Notes: generated by a model from the sequence alone, not told the origin. Numbered from the stretch's first letter, positions 48,256 to 57,295 are shown. The stretch is 64,000 nucleotides of DNA from Cellvibrio sp. KY-GH-1 (GCF_008806975.1 NZ_CP031728.1:1240001-1304000); one strand, 5' to 3'. Translations and numbers: made by a program.

Positions 48256-49134
48256 TCAACTATTGAGACTTGCAGATAAATTTGCAGCAAGGCTAGTCAA
48301 ACCACCCAACTGCACGTTTAAGCCAGCATTGTTGCCAGCAGTATTCCCGGTAGCGCCCGGCATACCGGAACCAGTAGCGCCCGGCATACTGGTTTTGAAT
48401 TCATTCATGAGCGAGCGACGATCCGAGCGAGAAAGACCGGCACGCGCCAATGCCACCTCCATTTTCTTCAGTGCAGAAGCTTGCGCATCCGCATCACCCT
48501 CACTGGTTTTAATATCGATAATGGAATCAGCCAAACCCAACTCAACAGATTGAGCGCCGGCCAACCAACTCTCTGCATCCATCAGTTTTTGCATGGCCTT
48601 GATATCCTCGCCGCTACGCTCCGCGTACAAATCCGCCATTGCATAATCAAACGGCTCTAACCAATCAGCCACATCACGCAATTCATGGCGGTTACCCGCA
48701 GCGACGACCCAACTGTTATGCACCATGTAAAACGCCGCGCGCGCTATCTGCACATCATCACCAGCCACCGCAATGACTGATGCAGCACTGGCGGCAACAC
48801 CAATAATTTTTACAGTCACTTTTCCCTTGTGATCTTTAAGCAGGTTGTGAATTGCCAACCCCTCAAACAAATCACCACCAGGCGAATTGATATAAACCGT
48901 TACATCTTTTTCAGCACCAATGGAGCGCAGTGCGCCTGCAATGCGCTTTGCAGTTGTACCCTCACCCGTCCACCAGTCATAACCAATTACATCCATGATG
49001 CTGATGGTGGCCTCTTGCTCAGCAACCTCAGCACGCAACCCCGGATTCCATGCATTAAGGGCAATAGGTGATAAATCCATACTCAAGCTTTTTGGCACAG
49101 TGGCGCGCATGGCGAGCAATTGACTAAGCGACAT
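48256..49134 (-). CDS. ClpP-like prohead protease
   Basis: 292 aa from MSLSQLLAM (an alternative start lies 15 bases earlier). The ClpP/S49-like core has INSPGGDLFEGLAIHN, the nucleophile in VAASAASVIAVAG, and the catalytic histidine in AAFYMVHNSW. After the core comes a Gly/Met/Pro-rich tail (about 240-292, with repeated SMPGATGSG units). It cleaves the capsid scaffold domain during maturation. It lies between portal and capsid genes in the standard HK97 order. Confidence 0.9.
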   Translation of the reverse strand: MSLSQLLAMRATVPKSLSMDLSPIALNAWNPGLRAEVAEQEATISIMDVIGYDWWTGEGTTAKRIAGALRSIGAEKDVTVYINSPGGDLFEGLAIHNLLKDHKGKVTVKIIGVAASAASVIAVAGDDVQIARAAFYMVHNSWVVAAGNRHELRDVADWLEPFDYAMADLYAERSGEDIKAMQKLMDAESWLAGAQSVELGLADSIIDIKTSEGDADAQASALKKMEVALARAGLSRSDRRSLMNEFKTSMPGATGSGMPGATGNTAGNNAGLNVQLGGLTSLAANLSASLNS

Positions 49135-50416
49135 TTTTTTCTTCCTCAAATTGTTTTAACCATGCAGCCAGCGCAGCACCAGCACGCTCGCTTTGATTTG
49201 TTTTACCAATATTGTCAATGGTGGTCATGGCAGATTGAACAGTTAGCTCATCTGCATTGCCGCCACGTGGCGAAAGGTTTTCAAGAACACGAACTTCATC
49301 GCGAGTCATAATGCCGTTATTAACAAGCACCGAATAAAACTGTGCGCGCGCCGGACTGTCCGCCCGCAACAAACCTTCAATTGAAAACTCAACGTAATAT
49401 TTGGCGCGATCAACGGGCGACAGTAGCTGCATGTTGATGGACTGCTCAATACGCACCAACCAGGGCCTCAAGGTAAACGTCAAGAAAGCAATTAATTTTT
49501 GCTCCAGCCCGGTACCGAAATTACTCACCGCCTGGCCATGACCAACCATGGACGGATCCACACGAAACCAGCGGCAAACCTCCTCCACAGAAAACGCGCG
49601 CGACTCCAACAACTGAGCATCTTTTGGATTAATGCCAATTGCTTTTGCATCCATCCCGCCTTCAAGCAGTGGCGATTCGCCTGCATTAATCGCCCCCTTA
49701 ACATCCTTAAGGCTTTCGCGAAAATCTTCGCGCTGCTGCTTTTGCAGGACGCGATCTAACGTGAAATAAACTTTCGGTAATAATCCATTTTTAAACGCAC
49801 TGTTAGCTGCAGTACTGGCAGCTAACGCACCGCCAAAGATTGATGCACCGTAGGCAATAACAGAAACACCCCAACGACCATCCAACGAATAACCAGGTAT
49901 GTGGAAAATCTTGCCCCATGGAATGTCACGGCTTGTGCCATCTGGATCACGATACACCCAAACTTTTCCAGCCTTATCTTTTGGCGTTAATCGACTTGGA
50001 ACCAGAAAATCGAGCGCAACCATTCTGCCGCCCAGTTCTTTTTGCTCGGCAAATCCGTTACCACGCAAACCAATCGCGGTAACCATCGACTCCCAAAAAG
50101 TTACCGGTGTCGAATAGGCATTGGGCTGATTATGCAAAATGCTATACAGCGGGTGATTGTTGGCCGGCTTACGACCCGTTGGTGTGCGCTCGTACACTTT
50201 CAACGGCAGGGTCGATGCGGTTTCAGCAATCAAACGCATACAGGCCCATGCCGCGGACAGAGACATAACCGTTTTCTCATTAACCGGCTGTCCAGCAGAC
50301 TCGACCGACGAATTCCACGCAGACCAAAACGCCGAATCAGTTAGCGAAATTGGAATACCCAAGTAATTCAAGATCGCCGACTTTATGCGCCCCGGTTTTT
50401 TTGTTTGTGGTGTCAT
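49124..50416 (-). CDS. Phage portal protein, HK97 family
   Basis: 430 aa. SLSAAWACMRLIAETASTLPLKVY near residues 52-75, HPLYSILHNQPN, ATPVTFWES-like segment, and VDPSMVGHG with EQKLIAFLTFTLRPWL are typical of HK97-type portals, the dodecameric vertex ring through which DNA enters and leaves. The start overlaps the terminase stop by 4 bases. Confidence 0.92.
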   Translation of the reverse strand: MTPQTKKPGRIKSAILNYLGIPISLTDSAFWSAWNSSVESAGQPVNEKTVMSLSAAWACMRLIAETASTLPLKVYERTPTGRKPANNHPLYSILHNQPNAYSTPVTFWESMVTAIGLRGNGFAEQKELGGRMVALDFLVPSRLTPKDKAGKVWVYRDPDGTSRDIPWGKIFHIPGYSLDGRWGVSVIAYGASIFGGALAASTAANSAFKNGLLPKVYFTLDRVLQKQQREDFRESLKDVKGAINAGESPLLEGGMDAKAIGINPKDAQLLESRAFSVEEVCRWFRVDPSMVGHGQAVSNFGTGLEQKLIAFLTFTLRPWLVRIEQSINMQLLSPVDRAKYYVEFSIEGLLRADSPARAQFYSVLVNNGIMTRDEVRVLENLSPRGGNADELTVQSAMTTIDNIGKTNQSERAGAALAAWLKQFEEEKNVA

Positions 50417-52152
50417 ACGATTATCGGATCCAAAATAAAGTCGTCGAGGTCGCCGTCATCATCGTCTGGCGTGTACGCAGCGATGAACGACATTAGCGCA
50501 GCAACTGCGCCGTCAATTTTGTTATCACGGGATTCTTTTACAGGCCGCATCATTTTTCCGTCATCCGTTTCTTTTGCGACCACATTGCCGAACATCCAAG
50601 TCAAGCAGGGATTACCATCATGATGAATGCGACCGGCTTTAAGCAGCCGTTCAAAATCACGCATGGGCGCCGAAAAGTTTGAATAGGTTTGCCCAACCTT
50701 CACCGCTTCCATTTCATGATTTTTTTGCAAGCGCAACGCCAGATCCGCAGCGCCGTGCGGGTCATAAAAAACCTGAGCAATGGAATAAAGTTCAGAGTCC
50801 GCCTTGATGTGATCCTCTACATCTTCGGTGTCGATATGATCGCCATCGCAGGATTCTAGATAACCTTCACGAATCCAGCCGTCATAGTGATCATGCTCAG
50901 CCGCTTTGGCTTCCGTGGTGTAGTAGCGACCGAAAAAATAATAGTGATCAAGGCCATCAATGTTGCGACGAAAACATTTAACAGCCGCGGTTAAATCGTC
51001 AGACTCAGAAAGGTCTATACCGAGCTTTGCCGACTCACCAATGAAATCATCTGCACTTAATGTTTGATCTGCCGCGCGCGACCAATCAAGCATATTAAGC
51101 CAGGCATTTTTTGCCGTAACCCAAATGTTAAAGTGCTTGGTCATTACAATACTGCGCTTGCGCGGACTGCGTATTGCATCCTTCACGCGCGCGCGCAGGA
51201 AATCCCAATCAACTGAAATTCCCACATTGGGATTTGCTTTTAAAATTCCCTCATCAGTCATCCATTCTTTTTCAGGATCATCTACGGTGTAGATCATCCC
51301 GTACAACTCTTCATTAACCTCACCCTCCAGCATCCGCTCAACTTCTTTTTGCAGCGAATAACAAGGGCCGGCAATGTTTGAACCGGCGGTTGTAATACCC
51401 ACTAACAAAGGTTGTTCACGTGCGCCCATGCCCGTCAACATAGTGTCGTAAAGCGTGTCATCCTGATGTTCATGCACCTCATCGAGAATTGCGCAGCTTG
51501 GTGATGCACCGTCACCAGGCTTACCAATCACCGGCTCAAAACGACTACCATCTGCCGTACGCTTACGCCCATCAAGCAACGGCTTAGTGCCGGTGTTATC
51601 ACACTCCAACCGCTTGGCATGACTGGTAACACCATAGGTGCGACGGAAAGACGGCTGCTTTTCTGCCATTTTCTGCGCAGGTCTGAACACTTCCCACGCC
51701 TGCTTTTCGCTGGTGGCACCGCAATAAATTTCCGCACCAAACTCGCCATCCTCAACCAGCATGAACAACCCGATGATTGCGGCTTTAACGGACTTTGCAT
51801 TTTTTCGCGGAACACACAGGTAAATAATTCGGTACTTACGCAGGCCGGTGTACATGTTTACCCAGCCGAAGATCATCGCGAAATTAAACTTTTGCCAAGG
51901 CTCAAGTTTGATGCGATTTTCCTTGCCTACTTTTGCAGCCCACTTACCTTTTACATGCGGAAATAATTGCCCAAAATTGATTGGCCGCTGAGCCTTTTTT
52001 TCATCGAAAATGTAGGGAAAATCCTTCGTCCCCTGGCGCTGTAAATCATTCAGGTGTCGCTGTACCGCCAACCGTTCCCACTTGCACGCCGGGCGAGCCC
52101 CGGACGTTACTGAATCGCAATAAGCCTGAATATCGTGCAGGTGTTGACTCAT
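50413..52152 (-). CDS. Terminase large subunit
   Basis: 579 aa. The N-terminal ATPase has the Walker A region VPRKNAKSVKAA (about 115), the Walker B acids in CAILDEVHEH (about 230) and a coupling TAGSN motif. The C-terminal nuclease shows GIDLSESDDLTAA and a late YDPHGAAD acid. It packages phage DNA into the prohead. Overlaps both neighbours by 4 bases. Confidence 0.93.
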   Translation of the reverse strand: MSQHLHDIQAYCDSVTSGARPACKWERLAVQRHLNDLQRQGTKDFPYIFDEKKAQRPINFGQLFPHVKGKWAAKVGKENRIKLEPWQKFNFAMIFGWVNMYTGLRKYRIIYLCVPRKNAKSVKAAIIGLFMLVEDGEFGAEIYCGATSEKQAWEVFRPAQKMAEKQPSFRRTYGVTSHAKRLECDNTGTKPLLDGRKRTADGSRFEPVIGKPGDGASPSCAILDEVHEHQDDTLYDTMLTGMGAREQPLLVGITTAGSNIAGPCYSLQKEVERMLEGEVNEELYGMIYTVDDPEKEWMTDEGILKANPNVGISVDWDFLRARVKDAIRSPRKRSIVMTKHFNIWVTAKNAWLNMLDWSRAADQTLSADDFIGESAKLGIDLSESDDLTAAVKCFRRNIDGLDHYYFFGRYYTTEAKAAEHDHYDGWIREGYLESCDGDHIDTEDVEDHIKADSELYSIAQVFYDPHGAADLALRLQKNHEMEAVKVGQTYSNFSAPMRDFERLLKAGRIHHDGNPCLTWMFGNVVAKETDDGKMMRPVKESRDNKIDGAVAALMSFIAAYTPDDDDGDLDDFILDPIIV

Positions 52153-52613
52153 ATACTCCCGAATTCGTCATCACCAAATAAAGACCCCTGACGGTCGTTA
52201 AACCGCAACTCAGTTGCCGGTGATAGCCCCAGCTGCGCGACCAGAGAATTCCACTTGCGCCAGTCGTCATTCAATTGCGCAACCTCGGGACGGCTTTTGT
52301 GCTGCACGCCGTGACGACCAGTGGTGATGTAAGTCCAATTGTCTTTATCAAGCTGGCAGCGCGTTGCATCCATCCGAACTTTTACAACGCAGTACTCTTG
52401 CACAAAATCTACGAAATGCTTTTTCAATCGACCAAGGCGACTTAATTCCGGGGCGATGCGATTCCACACACGTTTTTCATCCGCATTCATTCCGCGCGGC
52501 ATCAACTCTTTCGCGCGCTGGATATGCGCCTCTTCATTTTCCGCAGCAGCAGCCGCGCCCTGATCAAACGCCGGATGCTTTGCAACAACGTTTTCAGAGT
52601 ATCTACCGACCAT
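52149..52613 (-). CDS. Terminase small subunit, P27 family
   Basis: 154 aa. PRGMNADEKRVWNRIAPELSRLGRL, then FVQEYCVVKVRMDATRC and NDDWRKWNSLVAQLGLSPATELR fit the P27 family of small terminases that recognise the packaging site. First gene of the packaging module. Confidence 0.9.
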   Translation of the reverse strand: MVGRYSENVVAKHPAFDQGAAAAAENEEAHIQRAKELMPRGMNADEKRVWNRIAPELSRLGRLKKHFVDFVQEYCVVKVRMDATRCQLDKDNWTYITTGRHGVQHKSRPEVAQLNDDWRKWNSLVAQLGLSPATELRFNDRQGSLFGDDEFGSI

Positions 52614-52717
52614 AAAACAATTCCCAATCCACCATCGAGTGGTGAATTTCTTTTCAATTCAACGCGCGTAAAAATCTCATTGAGGGGGCGGTGTTCGCTA
52701 CGAGGGCACGGAGGTTT

Positions 52718-53071
52718 TTAACCACCCCTCCCCCGCACCGACTCAGCATGAGTTTTGATTTTGTCGCAGCTTTTGCAAATCGTTTGCAGATTAGTTTCAT
52801 CATCATTACCACCTTCAGCTTTCGGAATGATGTGATCACAAACACCACCTAACTCGCCATGCAATGTAACGATGGTCTCAATACCTTTCGATAAACATAT
52901 CTGACAAACAAATCCATCACGCTCAAAAACACGCTCCCGCTTGCGCTGCCACGGCCTGCCACCACGACCAGACCGTTTGTGAACCGGCTTAACCCACGGC
53001 TGCGATTGCGGGCATCGATCGCTATGCACAGCCCGACAACAGGCACACCAACGACCAGGCTTAGCAGGCAT
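52718..53071 (-). CDS. HNH endonuclease
   Basis: 117 aa. The HNH core has paired CxxC sites (CQIC and CKSCDK) around VCDHIIPKAEGGNDDETNLQ. An N-terminal CxxC pair lies in WCACC. HNH proteins beside terminase genes often assist DNA packaging in phages with cohesive ends. The 104 bases to the terminase gene show nothing else. Confidence 0.88.
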   Translation of the reverse strand: MPAKPGRWCACCRAVHSDRCPQSQPWVKPVHKRSGRGGRPWQRKRERVFERDGFVCQICLSKGIETIVTLHGELGGVCDHIIPKAEGGNDDETNLQTICKSCDKIKTHAESVRGRGG

Positions 53072-53073
53072 AA

Positions 53074-53268
53074 CTAACTATCCAAATATTTATCATCACC
53101 AATTTGGCCGGATTCCTGCTCATCACCAGAAACCAATTCCGTCAAAAGAATCAGGCAATCACTGCAAATCCTGTTCGACTCGCCTATCTCCAGCGTCAGC
53201 AATTGAATTGCTTCCAATGTCTTCTGTTGCACCATTAGAAGTGCCGTCAACTGATCTTCCAAGGACAT
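53074..53268 (-). CDS. Small phage protein of unknown function
   Basis: 64 aa from ATG 53268 (MSLEDQLTALLMVQQ); an ATG at 53307 in the same frame is possible. It is helical and acidic with a CSDC pair. Its first part overlaps the end of the 65-aa gene upstream by 110 bases in another frame. It ends 2 bases before the HNH start. No family recognised. Confidence 0.45.
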   Translation of the reverse strand: MSLEDQLTALLMVQQKTLEAIQLLTLEIGESNRICSDCLILLTELVSGDEQESGQIGDDKYLDS

Positions 53269-53356
53269 ATGCCGCCCGCTCTTTTGCCACTCTGGCAATG
53301 TAATCAATTGCGCTTTTTAACGCCTCTCGGCGTTTATCGCACCCAACGCATGCCAT
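53159..53356 (-). CDS. Small phage CxxC protein
   Basis: 65 aa from ATG 53356, two bases after the DUF1353 stop (TGATATG). It begins MACVGCDKRREALKSAI, a CxxC plus basic helix pattern seen in short proteins of phage lysis regions. The C-terminal third overlaps the following gene. Function unknown; zinc binding is possible. Confidence 0.5.
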   Translation of the reverse strand: MACVGCDKRREALKSAIDYIARVAKERAAYVLGRSVDGTSNGATEDIGSNSIADAGDRRVEQDLQ

Positions 53357-53357
53357 A

Positions 53358-53741
53358 TCAATGCTCACACTTGCTACATTTGCGCCAATACAACCAGCCA
53401 CCAACACGCACAGCCGAATACATCGCCATACGGCGCCAACGAACTTCACCAAGCACTTCCATTGCCTCAAGGAATATTGAATCAGCCATTGAGCGGTTAC
53501 ACCAATCAGGCTTAGCCACATACAGATAATCATGAACAATGGCCGCATTTCGATGCTTACCATTCACCGGAATCAACGCAGTAAACGAACGAGGAATACT
53601 TGCTAAATCAGTTTCAAACCCGGCAGGAATCTCAATCACACGCCCAGCAACATCAGACTCATAACGAATAACTTTCGTCGTTAACCACTGAGAAGAACGC
53701 TCGCCAATATCAAGCGGTGACTTATCAATAAAACTACTCAC
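53358..53741 (-). CDS. DUF1353 phage protein
   Basis: 127 aa. ETDLASIPRSFTALIP, HRNAAIVHDYLY and ADSIFLEAMEVLGEVRWRRMAMY are the family signature. DUF1353 proteins recur near lysis or tail genes of phages without known function. Start overlaps the lipoprotein stop by 4 bases. Confidence 0.85.
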   Translation of the reverse strand: MSSFIDKSPLDIGERSSQWLTTKVIRYESDVAGRVIEIPAGFETDLASIPRSFTALIPVNGKHRNAAIVHDYLYVAKPDWCNRSMADSIFLEAMEVLGEVRWRRMAMYSAVRVGGWLYWRKCSKCEH

Positions 53742-54181
53742 AACTTGCTCGCCGTATTAATTGCCACATCAATCACGCGCCCGAGATAAATCCTCACCTC
53801 AGCATCACCGATACGCCCCGCTATTTCTTGCCTGACCAAATCAATAACCTGTGACAACAACACCTGATCGGCAACACTCAACGAATCCCAATCCATGAGA
53901 CGAACAAAACCATCAGCCCAGCTCAACGAATCAAAATACTCATCGCTCTGAACGAATTGCCGGGCCACACTCAGCGCCGCAATTAAACTCTCGCGCCGCT
54001 GCGCATCAGCAGCAGGCGTGGATCCAGCCTCAACATAACGAATAACTCCCTGGCTAACACCGATATCAACCAATAAATCATTGCGCCCACTAACACTTTC
54101 ACAAGCAGGCAAAACCAACAGGCAAAGGCCAGCCAGAGAGAAGGCGCATAACACCTTCATCAATTCGATAATATTTTTCAT
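53738..54181 (-). CDS. Prophage lipoprotein
   Basis: 147 aa. The signal sequence ends in a lipobox-like LPAC (residues about 24-27), followed by a helical, mostly acidic domain. As a lipoprotein gene in the lysis region it could act in outer-membrane disruption (spanin-like) or superinfection exclusion; neither is shown by sequence. Confidence 0.65.
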   Translation of the reverse strand: MKNIIELMKVLCAFSLAGLCLLVLPACESVSGRNDLLVDIGVSQGVIRYVEAGSTPAADAQRRESLIAALSVARQFVQSDEYFDSLSWADGFVRLMDWDSLSVADQVLLSQVIDLVRQEIAGRIGDAEVRIYLGRVIDVAINTASKL

Positions 54182-54209
54182 AGGATTTACCCGGATACTG
54201 ATTAATCAG

Positions 54210-54305
54210 CTATTGAATTGGAACCAAAAAAGAACAAAGCACTAACGCACCAACAACCGCATAAAATATAACAACTGAGCTCGCAACAACCTTAACTGCC
54301 CTCAT
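54210..54305 (-). CDS. 31-aa single-helix membrane peptide in the lysis cassette
   Basis: ATG at 54305, three bases after the holin stop with AAGGG upstream. The product is MRAVKVVASS followed by a hydrophobic helix to the end. Size and place suggest a second holin or holin modulator, or merely a leader peptide; there is no homologue I recognise. Confidence 0.45.
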   Translation of the reverse strand: MRAVKVVASSVVIFYAVVGALVLCSFLVPIQ

Positions 54306-54308
54306 GCA

Positions 54309-54623
54309 CTAACCCTTATCCGCCCACGACTCCAGGCGCTTATGAAAAATTCGAGTACACAAAAATAAAGTACGACTCCCGGCATGACCACCAATGCCAG
54401 CCAATGCCATGGCCATCATGATGTTCAAATCCCACGACATAGCAACCAAGCCGACAATAAAACCCGCGAACATAGAAACCGCAATCTCAATCACAAACTC
54501 TGCCCAACTGAATAAAACACCATTGCCGCGAAGGCGACTCAAGTAATTAATTAAACCACCCCACAAGCTAATACCAAGGCACAGCAAATAGCCGAGCCAG
54601 TTGTGATCGCCGTTATTGTCCAT
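54309..54623 (-). CDS. Phage holin, LydA/HP1-like family
   Basis: 104 aa with three hydrophobic segments (WLGYLLCLGISLWGGLINYL, FVIEIAVSMFAGFIVGLVAM, MMAMALAGIGGHAGSRTL). The GGHAGSRTL motif is typical of this holin family. It permeabilises the inner membrane at lysis time. Its start overlaps the endolysin stop by one base. Confidence 0.8.
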   Translation of the reverse strand: MDNNGDHNWLGYLLCLGISLWGGLINYLSRLRGNGVLFSWAEFVIEIAVSMFAGFIVGLVAMSWDLNIMMAMALAGIGGHAGSRTLFLCTRIFHKRLESWADKG

Positions 54624-55102
54624 CAGTAATAATTCCTGTACTTGAGAGAACTATCGACGTAATGCTCAACCGTACCCTTGCCAAGAACACTGTTGTAATG
54701 CTTCTTCCAGTAAGCAGCACGCTGCTTCAAGGTCTGAGGTATTGCCCCAGGGCGTAACTTGTAATGCAATCTCGCAATAATGGTTGCGAGTAACGGGGAA
54801 AAATTCAGATCATCCCATTGGACAGTTTTAATATCGATATCAAACGCCAATTTGATTGCCGCTGCATCCGCAGCACTTGTACGTGACTGAACATCTTTGA
54901 AGGGCAGCTGATCACATTGATAGAGGCCGCGACCAGCGCCATTTGGGGTGGGATCTGCATAGGTTCCAAATTGGGTTTCTGCTGCCGCCGTCTCACACAA
55001 CAAATAAACCGCAGCATTTTGTTCACCAGAGCCAAGAATATTGCACACAGCCTGGGCGTAATGCTTCACATGCGCTAGCGAAACCAAACCATATCCAATC
55101 AT
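54623..55102 (-). CDS. Putative endolysin
   Basis: 159 aa, no signal peptide. CETAAAETQFGTYADPTPNGAGRGLYQCD gives a probable catalytic glutamate followed by a GLYQ segment as in lysozyme/transglycosylase folds, and it ends RAAYWKKHYNSVLGKGTVEHYV. First gene of the late operon after the terminators, with the holin next. The exact glycosidase class is unsure. Confidence 0.65.
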   Translation of the reverse strand: MIGYGLVSLAHVKHYAQAVCNILGSGEQNAAVYLLCETAAAETQFGTYADPTPNGAGRGLYQCDQLPFKDVQSRTSAADAAAIKLAFDIDIKTVQWDDLNFSPLLATIIARLHYKLRPGAIPQTLKQRAAYWKKHYNSVLGKGTVEHYVDSSLKYRNYY

Positions 55103-55123
55103 GCAAACCCCAGAAATAAAAAA

Positions 55124-55148
55124 GCCCTGAAGCCAATCACTCCAGGGC
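55124..55148 (-). terminator. Second tR'-like terminator before the lysis genes
   Basis: GCCCTG (55124-55129) and CAGGGC (55143-55148) pair around a 13-base loop. On the minus strand a TTTTTTATTT run follows, 20 bases before the endolysin start. Confidence 0.7.
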
Positions 55149-55195
55149 AGGACTCATTGTAAATTCAACACACACAGCAAGCACAAGGCAAACAA

Positions 55196-55226
55196 AAAGG
55201 CCGGTGAATTTCTTCAACCGGCCTTT
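55196..55226 (-). terminator. First tR'-like terminator after the Q gene
   Basis: Perfect 10-bp stem AAAGGCCGGT (55196-55205) and ACCGGCCTTT (55217-55226). On the minus strand CCTTTTTGTTT follows. Together with 55124-55148 it forms a barrier that the Q-like protein should overcome. The remaining sequence to 55304 presumably holds the late promoter. Confidence 0.85.
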
Positions 55227-55304
55227 AGTGTGTAGCTCTGCACAAGCATAGCGAGAATTTACACTTGCACTGCCGCACTTTTCAAGCTTTTTTCAAAAAT
55301 ATTT

Positions 55305-55652
55305 TTAAGCGGCATCACTAAACACACTTAAACGACCGGAAATAAACCCACAGCCTTGAGCAATAAACTTATCAACTTTTGACCGAGAGCAATTCAACTT
55401 CAGCCCAATCTCAATAACACCAAGCCGCCGCACATAACTCAGCTCGATAACGTAACGTAGATTTTTATCATGCTCACCCAGCGCGATCACAGCCGCATCA
55501 ACCTGCAACGCAAGATCATCACTAATATTCGGCACCACACCCTTACGCACATCAACAACCCAGCTTGACGCGCTCGCACCCAAGGCCCCAAAGCCACCCC
55601 TACTCCATTTGGCCCACTCACGCAAAATCGAATCAATATCATTACCCGGCAT
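55305..55652 (-). CDS. Late-gene antiterminator, Q-like
   Basis: 115 aa. The start ILREWAKWSRGGFGALG and the C-terminal helix-turn-helix (RRLGVIEIGLKLNCSRSKVDKFI) resemble phage Q/DUF1133-type antitermination proteins. It is followed by two strong terminators and then the whole lysis-head-tail block, the lambda Q arrangement. Overlaps the replication gene end by 11 bases. Confidence 0.78.
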   Translation of the reverse strand: MPGNDIDSILREWAKWSRGGFGALGASASSWVVDVRKGVVPNISDDLALQVDAAVIALGEHDKNLRYVIELSYVRRLGVIEIGLKLNCSRSKVDKFIAQGCGFISGRLSVFSDAA

Positions 55653-56496
55653 GCGGCCTCCTGTTGTTTTTTATTGCTGATAAGAACTCCCCATCAGCCT
55701 CAGATATTTTGTTTTTACACGCACCGTAAAAATAACGATCCCAGTCCAGGGCAATCACATTCTGCTCACGCCACAAAATCCTGAACTCTATTGCTTTGCG
55801 TTTTATAAAAACCGGAGGCAACCCAAAATCAATTACAACCTGTTCAACTACTGCAATACCGGGCAACCAGTCATCCGCAATCAAACAATTATTACCGCGC
55901 GCAGTAGATATATTATTAATTAGACCAAGACTAGACATACCGGAGGTCTGTTGCTCATCCTGTTGTTCATCCGGTTTTTTGCTGTTGCTCATTGCCATTT
56001 TTAGGGATGTTTTTGGCAAGTTATCCACAGCACTTTTTGATTGATAACAACTTGAATTATTTGATAAAAAAAGCGTTTTAATTATCTGCTTAGCTGCACC
56101 GTCAATTGCTGTTGCTCTTACGTGGCCCTGCTGTTGCTCATCCTGTTGTTCATATTTCTCGCGGATTAATCCCGTGCGTGCAAACGGGAGCAAAAAAACA
56201 AGCGGAAGCACCTCACCATCGCTCTCAACACGCTTAATCAAGCCAGCTTTTTCTAACTGCTCCAATGCAGTCCTAATAGCTTGTACAGTAAGCCTAATGA
56301 TTGGCTTAGTACTCTTTGCCGGTGGCCGAACCTCCAACCACTCACCAATAAGCTTGTAACTTAATCTACAGGTGATACCAACAACACCAGTATTAAAATC
56401 CATACGCCGCCGCAGAACGCGCAAATAGAGCACCTGGGCTGCGTGTGGCAAGTAATCCATTGCCGCATCTTCCTCAGCACTCCAACTCCAATTCAT
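55642..56496 (-). CDS. Phage replication protein (winged-helix plus DnaT-like C-terminus)
   Basis: 284 aa. The N-terminal ~110 residues have a winged-helix pattern (LTVQAIRTALEQLEKAGLIKRV). A Gln/Glu/Lys-rich linker follows (about 120-195). The C-terminal DDWLPGIAVVEQVVIDFGLPP...WREQNVIALDWDRYF resembles DnaT-like ssDNA-binding domains of phage primosome proteins. Position between Cro and Q matches lambda O/P. It probably loads host replication proteins on the phage origin. Confidence 0.7.
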   Translation of the reverse strand: MNWSWSAEEDAAMDYLPHAAQVLYLRVLRRRMDFNTGVVGITCRLSYKLIGEWLEVRPPAKSTKPIIRLTVQAIRTALEQLEKAGLIKRVESDGEVLPLVFLLPFARTGLIREKYEQQDEQQQGHVRATAIDGAAKQIIKTLFLSNNSSCYQSKSAVDNLPKTSLKMAMSNSKKPDEQQDEQQTSGMSSLGLINNISTARGNNCLIADDWLPGIAVVEQVVIDFGLPPVFIKRKAIEFRILWREQNVIALDWDRYFYGACKNKISEADGEFLSAIKNNRRPHAG

Positions 56497-56732
56497 ATAA
56501 AACCAACTAATGCCCTGGTATTGCGCTGACTCATATAGCCATTACGCGCGCTATACAATTGCGCAAGTGTAATACCATGCACCCTGCACGATTCAACGCA
56601 AGGCATTGAATGCACATGCGCATAACCATCTACGCAACCCGCAGCACGCCTGGCAGCAGCATCAGAAGCCCACGGATCAAACCGGTTAGCACTTTGCTTT
56701 TTTGGAAACCCAAATAAATCGCGAAAATTCAT
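56493..56732 (-). CDS. Small early phage protein of unknown function
   Basis: 79 aa from MNFRDLFGFPKKQS (ATG 56732); an upstream start at 56747 would add 5 residues. Contains CVDGYAHVHSMPC and a C-terminal SARNGYMSQRNTRALVGF. Overlaps the replication gene start by 4 bases, so they are coupled. Confidence 0.55.
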   Translation of the reverse strand: MNFRDLFGFPKKQSANRFDPWASDAAARRAAGCVDGYAHVHSMPCVESCRVHGITLAQLYSARNGYMSQRNTRALVGFI

Positions 56733-56746
56733 TTTAAGCACCCACA

Positions 56747-57295
56747 CTAACTATTAAATGCATCAACAACAAACTCATAAAGCTGCGCCGGGGACAACTG
56801 AAAACGATCAAAGTCGTAATCAAAATCCACCCCACTCACAATTAAACTATTCGCGTGAACTTGCCCTTCCTCGTGCTTTTGCATCAACGTAATCACAATG
56901 CCATCACAAGGCGTGCAGTGATATTCATACGCAGGCATTACATAACGCTCACCAGCGCAATATTCTTCAGCATCGCGCCGATAAATATTGCATTCAGCAA
57001 CCGGGTAGCTAGCCCGCCCTCCACGCTCGCTGCGCGGGCCATTGTGGCTAATAACCTGGTGCGAACCACCTTTTGCCAATTCAATATCGACACGCATATT
57101 TTTCTGAACACCTTTCAGAACCCGACTAGTGAAGCTAAATCGGTGATTATGAATAGCGCTAAAATCAAAGCACTTACGGCGCGGCAAATCAGGGTGCCAC
57201 ACATGCAGGCGCTGGTTACCGCCAAGCTTGAGCTGGATAAATCCAAGGCCATGCAGACTTATCGTTTCTTTTGTTGGAGTGAAATCTTTCATCAA
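56747..57295 (-). CDS. Phage protein of unknown function, cupin-like pattern
   Basis: 182 aa. FSAIHNHRFSFTSRVLKGVQ and the late YEYHCTPCDGIVITLMQK give spaced histidines as in small cupin or metal-binding folds. No family is certain. First gene of the leftward early block after the 74-aa insert region. Confidence 0.55.
   Translation of the reverse strand: MMKDFTPTKETISLHGLGFIQLKLGGNQRLHVWHPDLPRRKCFDFSAIHNHRFSFTSRVLKGVQKNMRVDIELAKGGSHQVISHNGPRSERGGRASYPVAECNIYRRDAEEYCAGERYVMPAYEYHCTPCDGIVITLMQKHEEGQVHANSLIVSGVDFDYDFDRFQLSPAQLYEFVVDAFNS

Noticed and set aside
53357..53563. Extension of the CxxC protein to a 134-aa membrane protein
   Set aside because: The extra part is the shadow of the DUF1353 gene in another frame; the ATG at 53356 follows the DUF1353 stop.
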